Shown: positions 16,234 to 24,813 of the stretch, piece by piece
Position numbering within the stretch: position 1 is the stretch's first letter
Layout: every line of letters begins with the position of its first letter
From: RGIG5612 sp050944475
GTDB lineage: Bacteria; Bacillota; Clostridia; Lachnospirales; Lachnospiraceae
Length of the DNA: 64,000 nucleotides
Direction of reading: 5' to 3'
NCBI GenBank assembly: GCA_050944475.1
Contig: JBMNRD010000005.1
Location: forward strand, 1 to 64,000
The notes under the pieces: model-generated
What the model saw: only the letters and a program-made list of their open reading frames with translations
The model's database searches: none
Told to the model about the DNA's origin: nothing
Position numbers and translations under genes: made by a program

Positions 16234-17247
16234 ATGAGTGATAATAATACCTTGCTGTCAGTAAAGGATTTATATGTTGAATATACTTCGGACCGGAAAG
16301 TAATCAAGGCAGTCAACGGGGTTTCCCTTGACATTGAAAAAGGAAAAACACTGGGGCTTGTCGGTGAGACCGGCGCCGGAAAGACCACAATTGCCAAGTC
16401 TATTATCGGCATCCTTCCCGTTCCTCCGGCAAGGCTTGTGAGCGGAGAAGTGTTATACGAAGGACAAGACCTGACAAAACTTAACGAAAAGCAAATGCAG
16501 CAGATTCAGGGAGAGGAAATATCCATGATTTTCCAAGACCCCATGACAGCGTTGAATCCTACCATGAAAATAGGTGCCCAGATTGCTGACGGAATCAGGC
16601 TTCATCAGGGATGCAGCAAGGTCGAGTCCATCAAAAAGGCGAAGATAATGCTGGAAATGGTTGGAATTCCAAGCAGCCGTTTCAATGAGTATCCGCACCA
16701 GTTTTCCGGGGGAATGAAGCAGAGAGTTGTAATTGCCATCGCTCTTTCATTGAATCCTCAGCTGCTTCTTGCGGACGAACCCACCACCGCCTTGGATGTT
16801 ACAATTCAGGCCCAGGTGCTTGAACTTATCAAGAAGCTTCAGCAAGAGCAGGGCACATCAATGCTTCTTATTACACACGACCTGGGCGTAGTTGCCCAGA
16901 CCTGTGATGACGTGGCAGTTATTTATGCAGGCGAGATTGTTGAGTATGGCGACAAGTACGAAGTATTCGACCACCCCGCACATCCCTACACTCTTGGTAT
17001 GTTCGGTTCCCTGCCGATGATGGTTAAGAAGGGCGAAAAGAGGCTCCGGCCCATTTCCGGCATGATGCCGAATCCGTCCAACTTGCCTGAAGGATGCAAG
17101 TTTCATCCTCGCTGTCCGTATGTCACTGAAGAATGCTCACAGGCAATTCCGGAGCTTAAGGATATAGGCGGTACACACAAATGTCGCTGTATATATGCAG
17201 GCAATCTGCCAAAAACTGAAGCAGCACAAACAAGCAAGGAGGGATAA
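16234..17247 (+). CDS. ABC importer ATPase, DppD/OppD type
   Basis: A 337-residue ATPase. Walker A is GETGAGKTT, the signature is FSGGMKQR, Walker B is LLLADEPTT, and the switch is ITHD. The C-terminal oligopeptide/dipeptide domain carries cysteines (CKFHPRCPYVTEEC, then HKCRC) that bind an iron-sulfur cluster in studied homologues. AGGAGG precedes the ATG. Confidence 0.93.
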   Translation: MSDNNTLLSVKDLYVEYTSDRKVIKAVNGVSLDIEKGKTLGLVGETGAGKTTIAKSIIGILPVPPARLVSGEVLYEGQDLTKLNEKQMQQIQGEEISMIFQDPMTALNPTMKIGAQIADGIRLHQGCSKVESIKKAKIMLEMVGIPSSRFNEYPHQFSGGMKQRVVIAIALSLNPQLLLADEPTTALDVTIQAQVLELIKKLQQEQGTSMLLITHDLGVVAQTCDDVAVIYAGEIVEYGDKYEVFDHPAHPYTLGMFGSLPMMVKKGEKRLRPISGMMPNPSNLPEGCKFHPRCPYVTEECSQAIPELKDIGGTHKCRCIYAGNLPKTEAAQTSKEG

Positions 17248-17248
17248 A

Positions 17249-18208
17249 ATGGCATTAGTAGAAATTAAAGGTCTGAAAAAACATTTCCCTATCGCCGGTG
17301 GAATGCTGCATGCAGTTGATGATGTAAGTATGAAGTTCGAAGAGGGCGTAACAATGGGCGTAGTAGGTGAGTCGGGCTGTGGAAAATCCACTCTTGGCCG
17401 CACAATCATCCATTTGCTTGAGCCCACTGCGGGACAGATTTTCTATAAAGGCGAGGATATCACATATGTAAGCAGGAGAAAATTGGGCAAGCTGCGTCAG
17501 GATATGCAGATTATTTTCCAGGATCCCTTTTCATCCCTGAACCCTCGTTTCACAGTGGAAGATACACTTAAAGAACCCTTGAGGCTGTCAAAACAATTCG
17601 GCAGGGGGGAGATTGACAAGGAAATAAGAAGGCTTATGGATATGGTAGGCATTGCAAGGCACCTTCGTATGGCTTACCCCCATGAGATGGACGGCGGCCG
17701 CCGTCAGAGGGTTGCTGTAGGACGTGCCTTGGCCATGAATCCGAAGTTCATTGTTTGCGACGAGCCGGTATCAGCTCTTGATGTTTCCATCCAAGCTCAG
17801 GTGCTGAACCTGCTTCAGGATCTTCAGGAGGAATACAAGCTGTCTTATATGTTTGTGACACATGATCTTTCCGTGGTTCGTTTCATTTCCAGGGACATCA
17901 GTGTTATGTACCTTGGGCAGCTTGTGGAAACAAGCGCAGCCGAGGAGTTGTTTGAGAAGACCCTGCATCCGTATACCAAGGCGCTTCTGTCGGCAATTCC
18001 ATCGGTAAATGTTCACGAACCGCAGAAGAGAGTCGAACTTATGGGAGAGCTTTCAAATCCGGTTAATCCTAAACCGGGCTGCCGTTTTGCGCCTCGTTGC
18101 CCCTATGTGACCGAGGCTTGCCGGCAGCCACAGGTAATGGAGGAGCTGCTTCCGGGGCATTTCGTCTTATGCTGCCATGCGAGAGAGTTGAACGCGGATA
18201 TTCTGTAA
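17249..18208 (+). CDS. ABC importer ATPase, DppF/OppF type
   Basis: A 319-residue partner ATPase. Walker A is GESGCGKST, Walker B is FIVCDEPVSALD, and the C-terminal Cys motif is CRFAPRCPYVTEAC. The ABC signature reads MDGGRRQR instead of LSGGQRQR. The second Gly is kept, but the Ser is replaced by Asp, a variant seen in part of the clostridial family. The true start ATG 17249 follows AGGAGGG and overlaps the region of the DppD stop. Last gene of the importer. Confidence 0.93.
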   Translation: MALVEIKGLKKHFPIAGGMLHAVDDVSMKFEEGVTMGVVGESGCGKSTLGRTIIHLLEPTAGQIFYKGEDITYVSRRKLGKLRQDMQIIFQDPFSSLNPRFTVEDTLKEPLRLSKQFGRGEIDKEIRRLMDMVGIARHLRMAYPHEMDGGRRQRVAVGRALAMNPKFIVCDEPVSALDVSIQAQVLNLLQDLQEEYKLSYMFVTHDLSVVRFISRDISVMYLGQLVETSAAEELFEKTLHPYTKALLSAIPSVNVHEPQKRVELMGELSNPVNPKPGCRFAPRCPYVTEACRQPQVMEELLPGHFVLCCHARELNADIL

Positions 18209-18287
18209 GGTATATGCCGAATTTAGGGGGATGGCGGAAACCATCTCCCTTTTTTTCATATTATTGCGATAGGAAAAGGAGACAGCT

Positions 18288-18927
18288 ATGTCATTGCTGA
18301 ATGTTAAGACTAATTACGGACGGATACGGGGCATTTTAGGCGCTGACGGAAAGCAAGTACACAAAATACTATCTGCAGCCCGGCGGAGGCATTAATACTA
18401 AACCTTGTAAAGAAGATGCATGCGAAAGCTTTACACAGCCCGCGCCGTACATCGATCCAAAGGTTTATTGTTTGCGATATACAACTGAAGCCTTTACCAA
18501 GGATACTGAAGTTATCGGAAATATCGGACTGCATATTGATGCTGAGATTGATATTGATGATACAAACTGGATGGCTGATATTGTTGATATCGATCCTAAG
18601 GGGAATAGGCAGCTCATTTCTTCGGGTGCACTTAAGGCTAAGTTCCGCGCACTGGATCCTAAAAAGACTACCGAGCAAAGACCGATCCACTTACGTCAGG
18701 AGCCTGTTCCGATAGTACCCGGTGAGGTAAATCGTTACGACATTGCTCTGACACCTACAGCAAATCTTTTTCAAAAGGGACATAAAATGGAGCTTGTAAT
18801 CCGTAACCAGGATGACATGTTGGGCAAGGCTGCAAGAAGCGGTCTCTACCTGATGCCATTCATGCAGACAGTAACACATACGATTCATCTGAAAAATTCG
18901 TATATTACGTTACCGATTACCAATTAG
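18288..18927 (+). pseudogene. chimeric esterase remnant (type-B carboxylesterase start + CocE/NonD C-terminus)
   Basis: An ATG at 18288 with a good ribosome site opens a short frame beginning MSLLNVKTNYGRIRGI, the usual start of a type-B carboxylesterase, which stops after 35 codons. In another frame, from about 18348 to the stop at 18927, runs the C-terminal beta domain of a CocE/NonD (X-Pro dipeptidyl-peptidase-like) hydrolase: LTESKYTKYYLQPGG, then FTKDTEVIGNIGLHID, ending HTIHLKNSYITLP. The catalytic alpha/beta domain is missing. Two esterase families thus seem joined out of frame by a deletion. A shorter protein from TTG 18472 (151 residues) is conceivable but would lack a catalytic site. 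Confidence 0.8.
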
Positions 18928-18962
18928 TCCCATTCAAAGTCATATAGACTTTCCTTGTACAT

Positions 18963-19005
18963 ATGACCCGGTGCCTTTTGTGGCTACCGGGTCATAGGCA
19001 TTTTT
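18963..19005 (+). terminator. terminator after importer/pseudogene
   Basis: A TATGACCCGGT...ACCGGGTCATA stem extended by an inner GCC/GGC, then GGCATTTTTAT. It closes the transcription unit before the dehydrogenase promoter. Confidence 0.85.
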
Positions 19006-19140
19006 ATAGGGAAAGTAACAAGCCGGGTATTGACAAACCGAAAGCTGAATCTGAATCTTAATCTCATCGGTGTCGGCACCCTTTGGACACACATTCCAGG
19101 ATGATAAATGTTTTTAATAGTTGCAATAATCAGAAGTAAT

Positions 19141-19169
19141 TTGACTATTCGCATTTGAAAGCATATACT
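19141..19169 (+). promoter_or_regulatory. promoter of dehydrogenase/creatininase genes
   Basis: TTGACT (19141-19146), a 17-bp spacer and TATACT (19164-19169), about 62 bases before the start codon. The rest of the 303-bp gap (18928-19230) holds only the terminator and AT-rich sequence. Confidence 0.75.
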
Positions 19170-19230
19170 TATGACGTAGGTTTTTTTACCTCTATTGCGC
19201 GTTATCAAAACGTGAAAGGAGCGCGAGTAT

Positions 19231-20292
19231 ATGGAAGGGAAAATGCATGCAATCGTAATGCACGGACCGAATGATTACGCTTACGAGGAGGTGGATATCC
19301 CACAGCTCGGGGCAAAGGAAGTCCTTGTGAAGATCAAGGCCGTTTCGATTTGCGGTTCGGATCCGAAGGTTTTTGATGGCGGTTATCTCAGTATTAACTG
19401 GCCGCCGAGCTTCCCCTTTACTCCCGGGCATGAGTTTTCAGGTGAGGTTGCGGAAATCGGGCCGGACGTAACGGAGTTTGCCGTTGGCGACCGCGTTGCA
19501 GGCGAGGCGCATTGCGGTTGCGGAAATTGCGCAAACTGTAAAAAAGGCATGTATAATCTTTGCCTGAATTACGGCAAGACAGACAAAGGTCACCGTCATT
19601 ACGGTTTTACATACAGAGGCGCCTATGCGGATTACAATGCGTACAATGTAAAGGCCCTTACGAAGATTCCCGATAATGTGTCGTTTGAGGAAGCCTCTCT
19701 GGCTGATACCGCCGGCACTTCGCTTCAGGCGCTTCGTCTTACAGGTATTGTTCCGGACGGTTATACGGTTGTTATCGGCCCCGGTCCCATCGGAATGTTC
19801 TGCATGCAACTTGCCAAGGCCATGGGCAGCAAGACCGTTATGGTCGGACGCGGAAGAAGGTTGGAGCTTGCAGGAGAACTTGGTGCTGATTATTTGATTA
19901 ATTTTGAAACGGAGGAAAATATTGTTCAGGCAATCCGTGACATAACGGGAGGCATTGGTGTCGATCAGGCTTTTGATGCTGCGGGCACCAAAGATTCCCT
20001 TGCCCAGTGCATATTTTCAGCAAGAAAAGACGGACAGGTGGCCTGCGTTGCACTTCCCACCGTCGACATGCATGAGCTTCCGGTAAAAACCATGGTTATG
20101 AATCAGATTCACGTTCACGGGTCCCGCGCCAACCCTAATTGCTGCGCAGAGGTACTTCAATATATGTCTGAGGGCAAAATCAATGCCGCCGGACTTATCA
20201 CCCACGTGATTCCACTTTCTGATTTCCATCATGCCATGGAGGTGTTTACAAAGCGTCTTGAGGGCGCAATGAAAGTAGTGGTTATACCGTAA
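19231..20292 (+). CDS. zinc-dependent alcohol dehydrogenase (MDR family)
   Basis: A 353-residue medium-chain dehydrogenase of the threonine/sorbitol dehydrogenase group. The catalytic zinc site is CGSD (about 42) and GHEFSGEV (about 70). The structural zinc site is CGCGNCANC...C. A Rossmann Gly motif, VIGPGPIGMF, is near residue 185. It should oxidise a polyol or hydroxy-acid with NAD(P)+. It is directly followed by a creatininase-family hydrolase. A dehydrogenase plus creatininase pair is known from the scyllo-inosose-oxidising inositol route (IolM/IolN), but that match is from memory and this protein seems shorter than IolM. Confidence 0.88.
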   Translation: MEGKMHAIVMHGPNDYAYEEVDIPQLGAKEVLVKIKAVSICGSDPKVFDGGYLSINWPPSFPFTPGHEFSGEVAEIGPDVTEFAVGDRVAGEAHCGCGNCANCKKGMYNLCLNYGKTDKGHRHYGFTYRGAYADYNAYNVKALTKIPDNVSFEEASLADTAGTSLQALRLTGIVPDGYTVVIGPGPIGMFCMQLAKAMGSKTVMVGRGRRLELAGELGADYLINFETEENIVQAIRDITGGIGVDQAFDAAGTKDSLAQCIFSARKDGQVACVALPTVDMHELPVKTMVMNQIHVHGSRANPNCCAEVLQYMSEGKINAAGLITHVIPLSDFHHAMEVFTKRLEGAMKVVVIP

Positions 20293-20349
20293 TACATACG
20301 GCCTGTATGATGAAGACGGCAACTATATCGTAATATATACGGTCTGTAT
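20288..20349. repeat. two 21-bp near-direct repeats with palindromic core
   Basis: CGTAATACATACGGCCTGTAT (20288-20308) recurs as CGTAATATATACGGTCTGTAT (20329-20349), 41 bp apart with two mismatches. The first copy contains ATACA-N7-TGTAT, an operator-like inverted repeat. They lie at the end of the dehydrogenase gene and in the gap before the creatininase gene. Confidence 0.7.
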
Positions 20350-20401
20350 TCGGGACAGCATATAGTCATTCAAATAAAATTTACATATAAAGGAGAAAAA
20401 C

Positions 20402-21535
20402 ATGGCAAGAAAAACTTACAAAAAAGAAGTTATGGGCGAGACTTGGTATATGACAGATTATCCGAGAATCCAGTTTGAGGACAGCTCCACAGGGCTTCTT
20501 AAGAAACGCATCTGGGAAGCGTCAGTGGAAGAGATTGAGGCAATTCTTGAGGATTACGGTCTTCCGGCAGAGTCCGAGCTTGGCAAAGCCGGTTGTTATA
20601 TCCAAAACACCCCAAGACACAAAGTTATCGAAAAGCGCAAGAAAAATGACGTAGTTCTTATTCCTATCGGAACAACCGAAAATCATGGCATTCACAGTCC
20701 TTCAGGCCTTGATACCTATATGGTAACCCAGATCTGTGAGGCTGTACGCCGTAAAACCGCCAAGATGGGCATCGAAGTTGCTCTTGCACTTCCTCCGATT
20801 AATTACGGCGGACATCCATATCATCATGTAGCCATGCCCGGAACTTACATGATTAACGAGGAGTCTGTGCGCGACACCATTATTTACGTACTTCTCGGCC
20901 TTTGGGATGACGGCTATCGTAAGTTCATCCTTGTGAACAACCATGGTCATAAGTGGATGCTTGAGAGTGCCGTTCAGGAGTTCTTCAAGAGATATCAGCT
21001 TCCCGCCATCGTTTCCGAGCTTGAGTGGCATCGCGCAATCCGTGAGTTCTGGATTCCGATTGATGAGCCGGATTCACTTACAACACATTTCGTGCATGCC
21101 GATGAAGCTGAGACTTGCGTTGCAAATTTCTTATTCGGTGACATGGTTGACATGAGCGTTTGTGTTGATGCACAGCCTAAGGGACTTACACTTGCCAAGC
21201 ACTATGATACCTCCGTTGATTCTTACGGTCGTCCTCATACATGGTCAGAGGGCGAGGGACACAACGTTATCGAGCGCTACGGCACACCTGAAGGCGTTGT
21301 AGGATACCCAAGCCGCGGCGATGCATTCAAGGCCAAGAGACCTATCGCTGCCATATGCGAGTATATCACATTGATGATTACCGAAATGCTTAAGGATTTC
21401 CCGGCAGGCACCGCACCAGTCGAAGGCTTTACAACCCGCCCGGTTGATGAAGTCATGCCTTGCTTCAAGGAGCCTCTCAGCGAGGGCTGGGTGTCTGTTC
21501 ATGAGCTTCCGAAGCGAGGGCTCTTCTACAGATAA
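20402..21535 (+). CDS. creatininase-family hydrolase
   Basis: A 377-residue metal-dependent amidase/hydrolase of the creatininase superfamily. Candidate ligands: IPIGTTENHG (Glu and His near residue 95-100), LDTY (Asp), NNHGHK (His near 180) and a Glu in HADEAETCV. About 75 residues precede the core domain, longer than creatininase itself. The family opens cyclic amides and, in some members, cyclic diketones such as 3-dehydro-scyllo-inosose. The ATG at 20402 follows AAAGGAG. It follows the zinc dehydrogenase, so it may act on that enzyme's product. A shared terminator/promoter element separates it from the transketolase genes. Confidence 0.85.
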   Translation: MARKTYKKEVMGETWYMTDYPRIQFEDSSTGLLKKRIWEASVEEIEAILEDYGLPAESELGKAGCYIQNTPRHKVIEKRKKNDVVLIPIGTTENHGIHSPSGLDTYMVTQICEAVRRKTAKMGIEVALALPPINYGGHPYHHVAMPGTYMINEESVRDTIIYVLLGLWDDGYRKFILVNNHGHKWMLESAVQEFFKRYQLPAIVSELEWHRAIREFWIPIDEPDSLTTHFVHADEAETCVANFLFGDMVDMSVCVDAQPKGLTLAKHYDTSVDSYGRPHTWSEGEGHNVIERYGTPEGVVGYPSRGDAFKAKRPIAAICEYITLMITEMLKDFPAGTAPVEGFTTRPVDEVMPCFKEPLSEGWVSVHELPKRGLFYR

Positions 21536-21592
21536 TCAGGCAAATGATTGCAAACGATATCTTTTTTACACCGTAATGTTTGCCAATCGGTA

Positions 21593-21621
21593 TTGAATCG
21601 TATATTATAATTTGCTACAAT
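21593..21621 (+). promoter_or_regulatory. extended -10 promoter of transketolase genes
   Basis: TTGAAT (21593-21598), a 17-bp spacer and TACAAT (21616-21621) preceded by TGC, an extended -10. The predicted start site falls inside the left arm of the terminator at 21623. Confidence 0.7.
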
Positions 21622-21622
21622 G

Positions 21623-21655
21623 GTTCCGGCGGCAGGAAAGTCGCCGGAACTTTTT
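21623..21655 (+). terminator. terminator of creatininase transcript, overlapping the next promoter
   Basis: A perfect 9-bp stem, GTTCCGGCG against CGCCGGAAC, with a 10-nt loop and TTTTT. The hairpin begins two bases after the -10 box of the transketolase promoter. Confidence 0.85.
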
Positions 21656-21685
21656 AAATCAGTATCTGAATCGGGAGTGAGGAAA

Positions 21686-22549
21686 ATGTTATCAACATTG
21701 GAAATGAAGAAATTTGCCATACAGATTCGTATGGAAATCTGCAAGATGATTGCCACGATTCCCGCAGGTCATCTCGGAGGGTCAATGTCCATTGCCGATG
21801 CCTTGGCGGTGCTTTACGGCGGAAGGCTTGCACACAACCCTAAAGACCCCGAGTGGGAGGGCAGGGATTGGCTTATAATGAGTAAGGGGCACAGCGGTCC
21901 CGCACTATATGCCGCACTGGCAATCAGGGGTTTTTATCCCATGGAAATGCTTGCCACCATTAATAAGCCGGGAACGGACCTTCCCAGTCATTGCGACCGC
22001 AACCGCACACCGGGCGTAGATATGACAACAGGCTCATTAGGGCAGGGTGCATCCACGGCGGCGGGAGTTGCTTACGGAATGAAGATCGACGGCAGGAACA
22101 ACAAGGTTTTTGTAATCTTCGGCGACGGGGAGATCCAGGAGGGTCAGGTTTGGGAAATGGCCATGATGGCCGCCTCAAAGAAACTGGACAACCTGATTGC
22201 CCTCGTTGACTATAACAAGCTGCAGATTGACGGGCGCACGGACAATGATGAAGTATGCTATGTGGGCGATATTGCAGCCAAGTTTGAAGCTTTCGGCTGG
22301 CACGCTCAATTTGTTGACGGTCACGACGTTAAGGCAATTGCCGAGGCTGTTGATAAGGCAAAGGCAAATGCAAATACAGGACGCCCGTACGTTATTGTTC
22401 TTGATACAATAAAGGGCAAGGGCTGGTCGAAGTCCGAAAACCAGGTCGGCTCACACAGCCGCGGTTTTACCGAGGATGAATTGGCTGAGGCCCTTTCCGA
22501 GCTTCAAGCTGAAATGGATAAACTAGGCAGCGCAAAGGAGGTGCGGTAA
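21686..22549 (+). CDS. transketolase, N-terminal (thiamine-pyrophosphate) subunit
   Basis: A 287-residue half-transketolase that binds ThDP and metal. The motif GDGEIQEGQ...LVDYNKLQ is at about 140-175, SKGHSGPALYA near 65, and GSLGQG near 112. It transfers two-carbon ketol units together with the C-terminal subunit encoded next. The ATG 21686 follows GTGAGGAAA. The stop overlaps the following ATG (TAATG). Split transketolases are common in catabolic gene clusters. Here the pair lies inside the island and not in an obvious pentose operon, so its sugar substrate is open. Confidence 0.93.
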   Translation: MLSTLEMKKFAIQIRMEICKMIATIPAGHLGGSMSIADALAVLYGGRLAHNPKDPEWEGRDWLIMSKGHSGPALYAALAIRGFYPMEMLATINKPGTDLPSHCDRNRTPGVDMTTGSLGQGASTAAGVAYGMKIDGRNNKVFVIFGDGEIQEGQVWEMAMMAASKKLDNLIALVDYNKLQIDGRTDNDEVCYVGDIAAKFEAFGWHAQFVDGHDVKAIAEAVDKAKANANTGRPYVIVLDTIKGKGWSKSENQVGSHSRGFTEDELAEALSELQAEMDKLGSAKEVR

Positions 22550-23517
22550 TGACTAATATTATTCTTTCCACGCATCACGGCAATGACGTCGCCAACATGA
22601 GGGATGCGTACTGCCAAAGCCTTATGGAACTTGCAGCTGTCGATTCCCGGATTGTTGCTCTTGATGCGGACCTGATGGGAGCAATGGGAATGAAGCCTTT
22701 CCGGGAGGCATATCCGGAGCGCACGGTTAACTGCGGCGTTCAGGAGGCCAACATGATTGGAGTGGCATGCGGACTTGCCGTTCAGGGTAAGATTCCGTTT
22801 GCCCATACATTTGCGCCGTTCTGTACACGCAGGGCTTGTGATCAGATTTTTATTTCGGGTGCCTATAACAAGGCAAATGTAAAAGTTGTCGGCTCCGACC
22901 CCGGAATCACGGCGGCTTACAACGGCGGAACCCATATGCCTTTTGAGGATATGGGGATTATGAGAGGCATCCCGGGAATGGTGGTTATTGAGCCGGCGGA
23001 CATTGTGCAGCTCCGTGACCTGATTCCCCAAATCGCAGCCCATGAAGGCATGGTATATATGAGGCTGGTTCGCAAGGAGGTAAACAAGGTTTATGATGAA
23101 GGTTCGACTTTCGAAATCGGAAAAGCCGCTGTTATTTCCGAAGGAGATGACGTTACAATTATCGCCTCGGGCTTTTGCGTAACCGAGGCACTTTCCGCCA
23201 CAGCCATTTTAGCGGAGCAGGGTATAAGTGCCGGAGTAATCAACATACACACCTGGAAGCCTATTGACGAGCAGGTAATCCTTGAAGCGGCTGCCCGCAC
23301 GGGCTGCATAGTAACGGCAGAAAATCATAACATAATCAACGGTCTGGGCAGCGCGGTTGCCGAGGTGCTTGTCAAGAACAAACCGGTTCCGATGGAAATG
23401 GTCGGTGTTCAGGATGAATTTGGCGAGGTTGGTCCCGTGAGCTACCTTCGCGAGAGGTTCGGACTGACTGATGCGAACATTGTGCAAGCCTGTAAAAAGG
23501 TGCTTTTAAGAAAATAA
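22549..23517 (+). CDS. transketolase, C-terminal subunit
   Basis: A 322-residue pyrimidine-binding plus C-terminal transketolase domain. The NCGVQEANMIGVACGLA segment (about 63-80) carries the Glu that activates ThDP; a C-terminal regulatory-type Rossmann domain follows (about 190-320, KPIDEQVILEAAARTG). Its start overlaps the stop of the N-terminal subunit by one base, so the two chains are probably made in equal amounts. Confidence 0.93.
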   Translation: MTNIILSTHHGNDVANMRDAYCQSLMELAAVDSRIVALDADLMGAMGMKPFREAYPERTVNCGVQEANMIGVACGLAVQGKIPFAHTFAPFCTRRACDQIFISGAYNKANVKVVGSDPGITAAYNGGTHMPFEDMGIMRGIPGMVVIEPADIVQLRDLIPQIAAHEGMVYMRLVRKEVNKVYDEGSTFEIGKAAVISEGDDVTIIASGFCVTEALSATAILAEQGISAGVINIHTWKPIDEQVILEAAARTGCIVTAENHNIINGLGSAVAEVLVKNKPVPMEMVGVQDEFGEVGPVSYLRERFGLTDANIVQACKKVLLRK

Positions 23518-23537
23518 ATTATTGAAGAAATTATGTG

Positions 23538-23566
23538 TTGATTTTATATAGGATTAGTAATAAAAT
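23538..23566 (+). promoter_or_regulatory. promoter of GAPDH gene
   Basis: TTGATT (23538-23543), a 17-bp spacer and TAAAAT (23561-23566), giving a leader of about 105 nt. AGGAG lies near 23667. Confidence 0.65.
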
Positions 23567-23677
23567 TTCAACAATTCAATGGCGAAGTTCGCTGTGAGGA
23601 TTACACTTACATTTGTAGAAGTTTTGTAAAACCCTCAAATCTGTAATGAAAGAATTATAAAAATTAGGAGACAGAAA

Positions 23678-24697
23678 ATGGAAGTAAGAGTAGCAATTAA
23701 CGGATTTGGACGCGTAGGACGCCTTGCCTTCAGACAGATGTTCGGAGAAGACGGGTACAAGATTGTTGCCATCAACGATCTTACCAGTCCCGAGATGCTG
23801 GCGTATCTTTTGAAGTATGATTCTTCTCAGGGAAGATATGAAAAGGCTGACAAGGTTTCCTGTTCAGACCATTCAATTACCGTCGACGGTACTGAAATTG
23901 AGATTTACAAGGAGGCTGACGCCTCAAAGTTACCGTGGAGGGAACTGGATATCGATGTTGTTCTTGAGTGCACAGGCTTCTACACAAGCAAGGCAAAGGC
24001 TCAGGCACACATTGATGCAGGTGCCAAGAAGGTTATAATTTCCGCACCCGCGGGGAATGACCTCCCCACTATAGTATACAATACCAATCATGAGACGTTG
24101 ACACCGCAGGATGATATTATTTCGGCGGCTTCATGCACAACCAACTGCCTTGCGCCAATGGCAAAGGCTCTTAACGAGCTTGTGCCTATCGAATCGGGCA
24201 TCATGTCAACCATCCACGCCTATACAAGCGATCAGATGATCCTTGACGGCCCGCACAGAAAGGGAGACAAGAGAAGAGGACGTGCGGCAGCTATCAATAT
24301 TGTTCCGAACAGCACCGGTGCCGCGAAGGCAATCGGTCTTGTTATTCCGGAGCTGAACGGCAAACTTATCGGCTCAGCGCAAAGGGTGCCGGTTGCGACA
24401 GGATCCATAACCATTCTTATTGCCGTTGTAAACGGCGTCGTAACCGTTGATGAGGTTAATGCGGCGATGAAGGCTTCTGCCAATGACTCTTTCGGCTACA
24501 ACGAAGATGAAATCGTTTCCAGCGATGTTATCGGAATGACATATGGTTCTTTATTCGATTCTACACAGACAATGGTTATTCCTGCCGGTGAGGGCAAGAC
24601 GGAGGTTCAGGTTGTTTCATGGTATGACAATGAAAATTCCTTTACATCAAATATGTGCAAGACAATCCGGTACTTTGCGAGTCTGCTCAACAAATAG
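23678..24697 (+). CDS. gap: glyceraldehyde-3-phosphate dehydrogenase
   Basis: A 339-residue phosphorylating GAPDH of glycolysis. NAD-binding INGFGRVGR is at residues 7-15, the active-site Cys motif is SAASCTTNCLAP (about 150-160), and the C-terminal SWYDNENSF is intact. The length is normal. It has its own promoter and terminator. It may be the main housekeeping copy; the location next to the split transketolase could also tie it to the catabolic island. No pgk or tpi gene is adjacent. Confidence 0.95.
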   Translation: MEVRVAINGFGRVGRLAFRQMFGEDGYKIVAINDLTSPEMLAYLLKYDSSQGRYEKADKVSCSDHSITVDGTEIEIYKEADASKLPWRELDIDVVLECTGFYTSKAKAQAHIDAGAKKVIISAPAGNDLPTIVYNTNHETLTPQDDIISAASCTTNCLAPMAKALNELVPIESGIMSTIHAYTSDQMILDGPHRKGDKRRGRAAAINIVPNSTGAAKAIGLVIPELNGKLIGSAQRVPVATGSITILIAVVNGVVTVDEVNAAMKASANDSFGYNEDEIVSSDVIGMTYGSLFDSTQTMVIPAGEGKTEVQVVSWYDNENSFTSNMCKTIRYFASLLNK

Positions 24698-24721
24698 TCG
24701 ACAGGTTATTTATTAGACGTG

Positions 24722-24760
24722 ATTATCTGCGATTCCGAAGGGTTTCGCAGATAATTTTTG
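24722..24760 (+). terminator. terminator of GAPDH
   Basis: An 11-bp stem, ATTATCTGCGA against TCGCAGATAAT, followed by TTTT, 24 bases after the stop codon. Confidence 0.9.
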
Positions 24761-24762
24761 TA

Positions 24763-24797
24763 TGACAGAGCTGCCGCAAAAAGCAGCAGCTCTGTCA
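24763..24797. other. hairpin between convergent genes
   Basis: A 12-bp perfect stem, TGACAGAGCTGC against GCAGCTCTGTCA, next to the end of the minus-strand amidohydrolase gene. It has no long T run on either strand. It may help end the minus-strand transcript. Confidence 0.7.
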
Positions 24798-24813
24798 ATA
24801 TTATGTGCTGCAA

